64,000 nucleotides of DNA, taken from positions 124,001 through 188,000 of the forward strand of contig JAXMNU010000001.1 of assembly GCA_034670265.1 (NCBI GenBank). Direction: 5' to 3'. A program made the position numbers and the translations under genes. This DNA is from Halomarinibacterium sp034670265 (GTDB taxonomy: Bacteria; Bacteroidota; Bacteroidia; Flavobacteriales; Flavobacteriaceae). Below the pieces are notes generated by a model. It had not been told where the DNA came from. It did not search any database and worked only from the letters and a program-made list of their open reading frames with translations. Of the stretch, positions 59,314-64,000 are shown one piece after another (within the stretch, counting starts at the first letter, position 1; each line of letters begins with the position of its first letter).

Positions 59314-59850
59314 TCAAGTAAAAGCAGGGATTTTTCCTACTACTCCTTCATAAAACTTACGAAGTTCTTTTAAATCCTTTTCAATATCTTCTGAAATAAA
59401 GAAGGGATTTCCAATTTTTACTGTTTTAGTTCCATAATCAAAAGCAACAGGAATGATTGGCACATTGGCTTCTTTAGCAATATAATAAAACCCTGTACGC
59501 CAAGTATCTACTTTTTTTCTTGTGCCTTCTGGAGCCATTGCCAATCGGAATTCATTCTTTTCTTTAAAAATTTGAGCAATTGCTTCTACCTTATTTTGGC
59601 CTGAAGTTCGGTCTAAGGCTGCGCCTCCTGTCCATTTAAAGTAATATGAAAATGGCCAAGTAAATAGTTCTTTTTTCGCTACATAATTGATTTGAGTTTT
59701 TAACGCTCGTCGAGCATATAAACCTACAAAGAAATCGTGCCAACTGGTATGAGGCACAACAATTACAACAGCTTTCTTGATGCTTTGATTAAAACTGCCT
59801 TCAATCTTCCACCCAAGAATTTTTTTAAAAATGTAGCTAGGTAAACCCAT
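59314..59850 (-). CDS. Acyltransferase of the PlsC family
   Basis: This 178 aa protein has an HxxxxD motif HTSWHD (His34, Asp39) and EGTR (near 109), the two catalytic motifs of glycerophosphate/lysophospholipid acyltransferases. It has no clear membrane helix, unlike many PlsC proteins, but short forms of this kind are common in Bacteroidota. It lies 12 bases after the KdsB fusion, so it may act in lipid A or phospholipid acylation, but the acceptor is unknown. Confidence 0.88.
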   Translation of the reverse strand: MGLPSYIFKKILGWKIEGSFNQSIKKAVVIVVPHTSWHDFFVGLYARRALKTQINYVAKKELFTWPFSYYFKWTGGAALDRTSGQNKVEAIAQIFKEKNEFRLAMAPEGTRKKVDTWRTGFYYIAKEANVPIIPVAFDYGTKTVKIGNPFFISEDIEKDLKELRKFYEGVVGKIPAFT

Positions 59851-59862
59851 TGGGGCAATTTA

Positions 59863-61692
59863 CTACATTTTAAGATATAAGTTTCTTAATTTTTCGCGTG
59901 TTGCAATAGATTCCCAATCATCACCAAGCGCATTTTCCCATAGGGGGACTAAACTTAAGGCAATGTCTATCATAGTCTCCATTTGGGATTCTGAAAGATT
60001 ACTACAAATTCCTTGCGGAATTTCTATGTTGTGCCTTTTTTTCATTTTCTTGAAAATCTTCACATCTTCTGGGTAAAACTCATCTAAATGATCAAATACA
60101 ATACAATTCCCAATTCCGTGTTTAGTTCCCAAAACATAAGAAAGTCCATAACTCATAGCGTGTGCTACACCTACTTGAGAGTAGGCTATACTCATTCCTC
60201 CATGCCAAGAAGCCATCATAAGTTTTTCACGAGATTCTTGTTCAGAAAGGTCATCTTCTAAAAAGATTTGCATACATAAGTCGTATGCCTTTTCTCCATA
60301 ACTTTTACTGAATTCATTTAAAAAAGTACCGTTTAAAGATTCCACACAATGTATATAACAATCCATTCCCGTGTAAAACCACTGATTTTTTGGAACACCT
60401 TTGGTTAATTCAGGATCTAAAATAACCTGATCATATGGAGTAAAGTCACTATTTAATCCCAGTTTCTTTTCGGGACCCGTAAGAATTGCCGTTCTTGAAA
60501 CTTCAGCACCCGTTCCAGAAATTGTAGGTATACCTACGTGATAAATTCCTTTATTCTGAATTAAATCCCATCCTTGATAATCTGCGGCACTTCCTTTATT
60601 AGTTAGCATTAATGATACTGCTTTTGCTAAATCTAAAATGCTTCCTCCTCCAATTCCAATAATACCTGAAGGTGCATAGGTAAATTCGGCTTTAATATTT
60701 TTAACAATGGTGTCTACTTGCTCTGTCTTAGGCTCATGAGCCGTTGAAACAAATAATAACTTATCGTTAAATCGTAAATTCATTCTGTTAATGAATTCTT
60801 GATGATTTTTAAATACATCATCCACAATAAAAATAAACGGAGCTTTGTCTTTTCTTTCGGGAGAAATGATAGATGTTAATTGATCAAAGCTTCCACTTCC
60901 AAATACTACTTTTGGTACCATTGGGAAGTTTCGGTACTTATTATTAACTGAAACATTTTTCGTTTCCTTTAGTACTTTGTTTGCTCTTACTAGATCTTCT
61001 GGAGTATCTATTTCTATTCCTTGGGTATTTGAAATGGCCATTTTTATATTTTTTCCATATTCTAAATAACGAATACATTCTATTTTTTCTGCAGCTTCGG
61101 TACTTCTCATAGGCAATCGATAGAAGTCCATCAACGCATCTTTTCTAAATGCATAAATACCTTTGTGCTTATAATACTGAACTGCTACATTTTTATCTCG
61201 TGGGTATGGTATTGGAGATCGTGAAAAGTATAATGCAAAATTATCTTTATCGACAATTACCTTTACCGCATTGGGATCACTAATCTCTTTCCAGTCGTTA
61301 ATTTCGGTCATTAAAGAAGCTAAATCTATTTTTTCTGCGTCGGCCCCTTCAAAAACTGAAAGTACTTGTTCCAATCCAGATTTACTGGTAAACGGCTCGT
61401 CTCCCTGCACGTTAACCACAATGTCAACATCCATATTCTCAACTGCTTCAGCTATTCTATCAGACCCACAATCATGTTCTTTTTTGCTCATAATTGCTTT
61501 TCCGCCAGCTTCTTCTATGACATTAAAAATGATCTCACTGTCCGTAACCACATACACTTCATCAAAAAGTTCTGTTTCTTTTGCTGCTTCGTAGGTTCTT
61601 ACAATTACAGGTTTTCCACCTAAGTCTTGCATTAATTTTCCGGGAAATCTTGATGCGCCGTATCGCGCTGGAATCATCGCAATTATCTTCAT
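59863..61692 (-). CDS. kdsB: KdsB (CMP-Kdo synthetase) fused to KdnB-like alcohol dehydrogenase
   Basis: This 609 aa protein has two enzymes. Residues 1-245 are a cytidylyltransferase: MIPARYGASRFPGKL (6-20), NVQGDEPF (94-101), and KEHDCGSDRIAEAVEN where KdsB normally has SGT(D/E)R. Residues 255-609 are an iron-type alcohol dehydrogenase: VFGSGSFDQL, IGIGGGSILDLAKA (345-358) for NAD, then the metal ligands Asp444 and His448 in TGMDCYIHCVESL, His511 in VGVAHAMSYGLS and His525 in GTKHGIGNC. That half resembles KdnB, which oxidises Kdo at C8 so that KdnA can aminate it to 8-amino-Kdo, and KdsB is the enzyme that activates it. No KdnA is in this window. Both active sites look intact. Confidence 0.85.
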   Translation of the reverse strand: MKIIAMIPARYGASRFPGKLMQDLGGKPVIVRTYEAAKETELFDEVYVVTDSEIIFNVIEEAGGKAIMSKKEHDCGSDRIAEAVENMDVDIVVNVQGDEPFTSKSGLEQVLSVFEGADAEKIDLASLMTEINDWKEISDPNAVKVIVDKDNFALYFSRSPIPYPRDKNVAVQYYKHKGIYAFRKDALMDFYRLPMRSTEAAEKIECIRYLEYGKNIKMAISNTQGIEIDTPEDLVRANKVLKETKNVSVNNKYRNFPMVPKVVFGSGSFDQLTSIISPERKDKAPFIFIVDDVFKNHQEFINRMNLRFNDKLLFVSTAHEPKTEQVDTIVKNIKAEFTYAPSGIIGIGGGSILDLAKAVSLMLTNKGSAADYQGWDLIQNKGIYHVGIPTISGTGAEVSRTAILTGPEKKLGLNSDFTPYDQVILDPELTKGVPKNQWFYTGMDCYIHCVESLNGTFLNEFSKSYGEKAYDLCMQIFLEDDLSEQESREKLMMASWHGGMSIAYSQVGVAHAMSYGLSYVLGTKHGIGNCIVFDHLDEFYPEDVKIFKKMKKRHNIEIPQGICSNLSESQMETMIDIALSLVPLWENALGDDWESIATREKLRNLYLKM

Positions 61693-61795
61693 TCTTGAGG
61701 TTAGAGTATTATTGTTAAGATGTATTGAAATTGAAAAGGTTGCTTCAAATTAAAATGAAATGAATAAACCTTTTACTGCGTCAAAAATAACAAGA

Positions 61796-62374
61796 TTATA
61801 CTCTTGGAGGGTTCTTTTTCCGAAGCTTTTTATAAAACTTGTACATCAAATAGAAAATAAACAATACCAATATAAATGCCAACGGAGCCAAAAATATTGA
61901 TAGTAAGGACATTAGCGTAGAGGTTCCTGTTTCTGCTGTGGCGACTACCGGATTTCCTAAACCTCCTGTAGTTGCAGAAGATGTTAACCGAATGGCAGAA
62001 GTATTCCCTTTTATTGCGGCTGCGGTTCCTCCTCCAGCGATGATAGCCAATGACCAGGTAACCAAAGGACTTAAATCGCTTACAGTTGCCATCATTACTG
62101 CCGTTCCCGCTACAGCAGCTAGAGGGACAGCAATGGTGTCAAGTACGTTATCTACCCACGGAATATAATACCCAAAGATTTCTATTAATGTAGCAACAGA
62201 CAAGGTAATGACAGCAGTTAAGCTTCCTGCCCACATCCAGCTTTCATTTAAAGGTATGTAGTCAAAATAACCTGCTAAACTTAGTACTAACAATGGAAGA
62301 AAAACTCGAAACCCAACAGCAGCAGCTAAGCCAATTCCCAAAAACACACTGAATAAAATCTCAACTGAATCCAT
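61796..62374 (-). CDS. DUF4126 membrane protein
   Basis: This 192 aa protein has four or five hydrophobic helices (residues about 8-35, 50-68, 83-100, 110-125 and 160-180) with the DUF4126 features of a small, glycine-rich hydrophobic protein (LAAAVGFRVFLPLLVLSLAG, GYYIPWVDNVLDTIAVPLAA, TSATTGGLGNPVVATAETG). Its function is unknown. It ends in a Lys-rich tail. It starts four bases after the helicase stop on the same strand, so the two are probably co-transcribed. Confidence 0.82.
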   Translation of the reverse strand: MDSVEILFSVFLGIGLAAAVGFRVFLPLLVLSLAGYFDYIPLNESWMWAGSLTAVITLSVATLIEIFGYYIPWVDNVLDTIAVPLAAVAGTAVMMATVSDLSPLVTWSLAIIAGGGTAAAIKGNTSAIRLTSSATTGGLGNPVVATAETGTSTLMSLLSIFLAPLAFILVLFIFYLMYKFYKKLRKKNPPRV

Positions 62375-62378
62375 AACC

Positions 62379-63803
62379 CTAATCTACAAAAAAATCGTCT
62401 TTAAAGCCCAATAGGTACAGTTTCTCTTTAGCCCTCGTTACGGCAGTATATAACCACCTTAGGTATTCTTTGTCAATTCCGTTGGGCAAATAGGGCTGCT
62501 CTACAAAAACGGTGTTCCATTGCCCTCCTTGCGATTTGTGACAGGTAATTGCATACGAGAATTTAACCTGCAGCGCATTAAAATATTTGTTGTTTTTAAT
62601 AGAGAGAAACTTTTTATAATTCGATTTTACATCGGCAAAATCTTTTTTCACTTCTTCGTATAATCTGTTTGAATCTTCATAAGAAAGTGAAGGTGTTTCT
62701 GAAGTAAGGGTGTCTAGTAATAAAACGGTTTCAAAGGGTTTCATTTTAGGATAATCGACCATTTTTACTTCTACTTCGGCAAATTTGAATCCATAAATCT
62801 CTTTTAAAGCATTAATTCGAAGTACTTCAACAATATCGCCATTGGCTATAAAGCCAGCTTCAGAATGGGGTTTTACCCAAAAGTAATTATTCTTAACAAC
62901 CATCAAATAATCTCCTGTAGAAAGTTCTTCCTCCTGAAAAAGAATTCGGTTTCGGATATTCTGATTGTATAAATTAGCTCTTTTATTAGATCTGACGATA
63001 ATCACAGTTTCTTCATTTCCATTTTCAGAATAACTATCATTAATGGCATCCATGACTTCTTGACCATCCATTGGACGAATGACTTCTGGGTATTGTTTAC
63101 TTTCAAATTTAAAGGATTCAAAAAAGCCAGTATCAATGGCTTCTCGCATCTTTGTTGCATTAAATAAAATCCCACTTTCTTTTTGTTGTCGAACTACTTC
63201 GTCCAACTCTATGGCAGTAACTTCTTTATTGTAATGATTATACAACGTGTCTTTATCTAATGCGGGACTAATATCAAGTTTTACAGGCGGTAGCTGAGCC
63301 GTATCTCCAATAAGCAATAATTTGCAATTATGACCACTATACACATATTGCATTAAGTCGTCTAAAAGTGAACCATTTTCAAAAAGTTTAGAATCGGCTG
63401 CAATGTCTGGAATCATAGATGCCTCGTCTACAATAAAAATAGTATTCCTGTGCTTGTTGGGTTGCAGTGTAAAAGAAACTCCTCCTCCTTTTTCAGCCTT
63501 AGGATAATATATTTTTTTATGAATGGTAAATGCTTCCTTTTGACTGTAATTACTAATCACTTTAGCAGCTCTTCCCGTTGGCGCTAATAAAATGGGAGAT
63601 TTCTTAGCTTTCCAAAGGTTTTTAACCAATGTACTTGTAAGTGTTGTTTTTCCAGTTCCTGCAAATCCTTTCAATAAAAAAAGGGAGTTTTTTGTTTCGT
63701 CCAGTGTAAATTTGGCAAGTAATTGTAAGGCTATATCCTGCTTGGGCGTTACGGTGTGCGGAAAATCGCTTTTCAGTAAACCATAAAATTGTGTAACGTC
63801 CAT
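62379..63803 (-). CDS. RecD-like ATP-dependent DNA helicase
   Basis: This 474 aa protein is an SF1 helicase of the RecD2 type: Walker A GFAGTGKT (46-53) in LFLLKGFAGTGKTTLTSTL, Walker B IFIVDEASMIPD, LIGDTAQLPPV, and the UvrD-C2-like terminal domain YAITCHKSQGGQWNTVFVE and LYTAVTRAKEKLYLLG. It is shorter than RecD2 and has no N-terminal helicase-associated extension. It probably acts in DNA repair or replication restart. It is divergent from a gene starting at 63927. Confidence 0.92.
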   Translation of the reverse strand: MDVTQFYGLLKSDFPHTVTPKQDIALQLLAKFTLDETKNSLFLLKGFAGTGKTTLTSTLVKNLWKAKKSPILLAPTGRAAKVISNYSQKEAFTIHKKIYYPKAEKGGGVSFTLQPNKHRNTIFIVDEASMIPDIAADSKLFENGSLLDDLMQYVYSGHNCKLLLIGDTAQLPPVKLDISPALDKDTLYNHYNKEVTAIELDEVVRQQKESGILFNATKMREAIDTGFFESFKFESKQYPEVIRPMDGQEVMDAINDSYSENGNEETVIIVRSNKRANLYNQNIRNRILFQEEELSTGDYLMVVKNNYFWVKPHSEAGFIANGDIVEVLRINALKEIYGFKFAEVEVKMVDYPKMKPFETVLLLDTLTSETPSLSYEDSNRLYEEVKKDFADVKSNYKKFLSIKNNKYFNALQVKFSYAITCHKSQGGQWNTVFVEQPYLPNGIDKEYLRWLYTAVTRAKEKLYLLGFKDDFFVD

Positions 63804-63879
63804 TATAAAATTGAAGAATTAAGAGGTAAAGATACTCAGGTTTTTTTCGGAATATACTTTTACGATTAAAAAAAAATTG

Positions 63880-63887
63880 TAGATTTG
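63880..63887 (+). promoter_or_regulatory. -7 element upstream of the last gene
   Basis: TAGATTTG matches TAnnTTTG exactly, 39 bases before the ATG at 63927. A clear TTTG at -33 is not seen. Confidence 0.5.
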
Positions 63888-63926
63888 CTTAGCTTGTAAA
63901 TAATAAATAACTCTTCAACTATTCAA

Positions 63927-64000
63927 TATGATTTTAATCATTGTTCTTAGCATCGTTGTAATGATAGGTTTTGCCATTCTAGTAGCAAAATTTGTGAACC
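63927..64000 (+). CDS. Partial CDS, N-terminal membrane segment, cut by window edge
   Basis: The ATG at 63927 opens a frame that runs to the window end, encoding MILIIVLSIVVMIGFAILVA, then KFVN. Only a membrane helix is visible, so no function can be given. A strong -7 element at 63880 and the divergent helicase gene support a real start. Confidence 0.6.

Noticed and set aside
1..64000. Short open frames lying opposite or within large genes (for example 1314-1667 plus, 20870-21154 plus, 26235-26543 plus, 41333-41617 minus, 61271-61594 plus)
   Set aside because: They lie wholly inside long, confidently identified genes on the other strand or another frame, have no family features and no promoter of their own.

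Overview
The window is a stretch of an AT-rich Bacteroidota chromosome, almost certainly Flavobacteriaceae. The grounds are Bacteroidota-type promoters (TTTG near -33, TAnnTTTG near -7), scarce Shine-Dalgarno sequences, a type IX-secreted protein with a C-terminal sorting domain, a TamB-like protein, HYC_CC_PP and GDCCVxC family proteins, and the style of the housekeeping proteins. The species cannot be fixed from the sequence.

Layout. 1-7400 is core chromosome: a truncated TamB-like gene (minus strand), then plus-strand tsaD, a TfoX-N protein, rsmE, a small 57-codon gene, a DUF4159 protein, a SAM methyltransferase and a lipoprotein. 7555-37943 is a roughly 30 kb integrated element bounded by a 43 bp direct repeat that is the 3' part of tRNA-Arg(TCT); the intact tRNA lies at the right end and the remnant at the left, next to a tyrosine recombinase. 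The left arm (plus strand) holds the integrase, an unknown overlapping gene, a helix-turn-helix protein, a DnaD-like protein, a DnaC/IstB-like ATPase, an SRAP-domain protein, a C-tract-rich non-coding segment and a single-chain type IIG restriction-modification enzyme. The right arm (minus strand, about 20 kb) is a metal-resistance island: two HME-RND efflux systems, a copper P-type ATPase, a zinc/cadmium/lead-type P-type ATPase, a MerT-MerP fusion, a Fur-family repressor, an AraC regulator with its own HMA domain, and several small Cys/His-rich proteins. No relaxase, conjugation, phage structural or transposase gene is visible.

37902-38213 holds tRNA-Arg, tRNA-Pro and tRNA-Ser. 38319-64000 is core chromosome: a 7TM-HD phosphohydrolase, thiolase, NlpC/P60 hydrolase, TPR protein, gyrA, clpC, histidine ammonia-lyase, a TlpA-like thioredoxin, NAD(P)HX repair enzyme, gcvT, glutaminase, an RmlD-like protein, pterin-carbinolamine dehydratase, a YebC protein, a secreted choice-of-anchor B protein, an acyltransferase, a KdsB fused to an iron-type alcohol dehydrogenase resembling KdnB, a DUF4126 protein, a RecD-like helicase, and the start of one more gene.

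The most interesting points are: (i) the tRNA-Arg element and its non-coding C-tract/GCAAC-repeat segment; (ii) the metal island's regulatory layout, namely an HMA-AraC fusion, a matched pair of 15 bp inverted repeats ahead of the two RND operons, and a shared 22 bp GTGCA motif ahead of two small genes; (iii) an RND-TolC fusion with what looks like an internal signal peptide; (iv) the KdsB-KdnB-like fusion, which predicts 8-amino-Kdo in the lipopolysaccharide. All family calls were made by reading the translated sequences; no database search was run.
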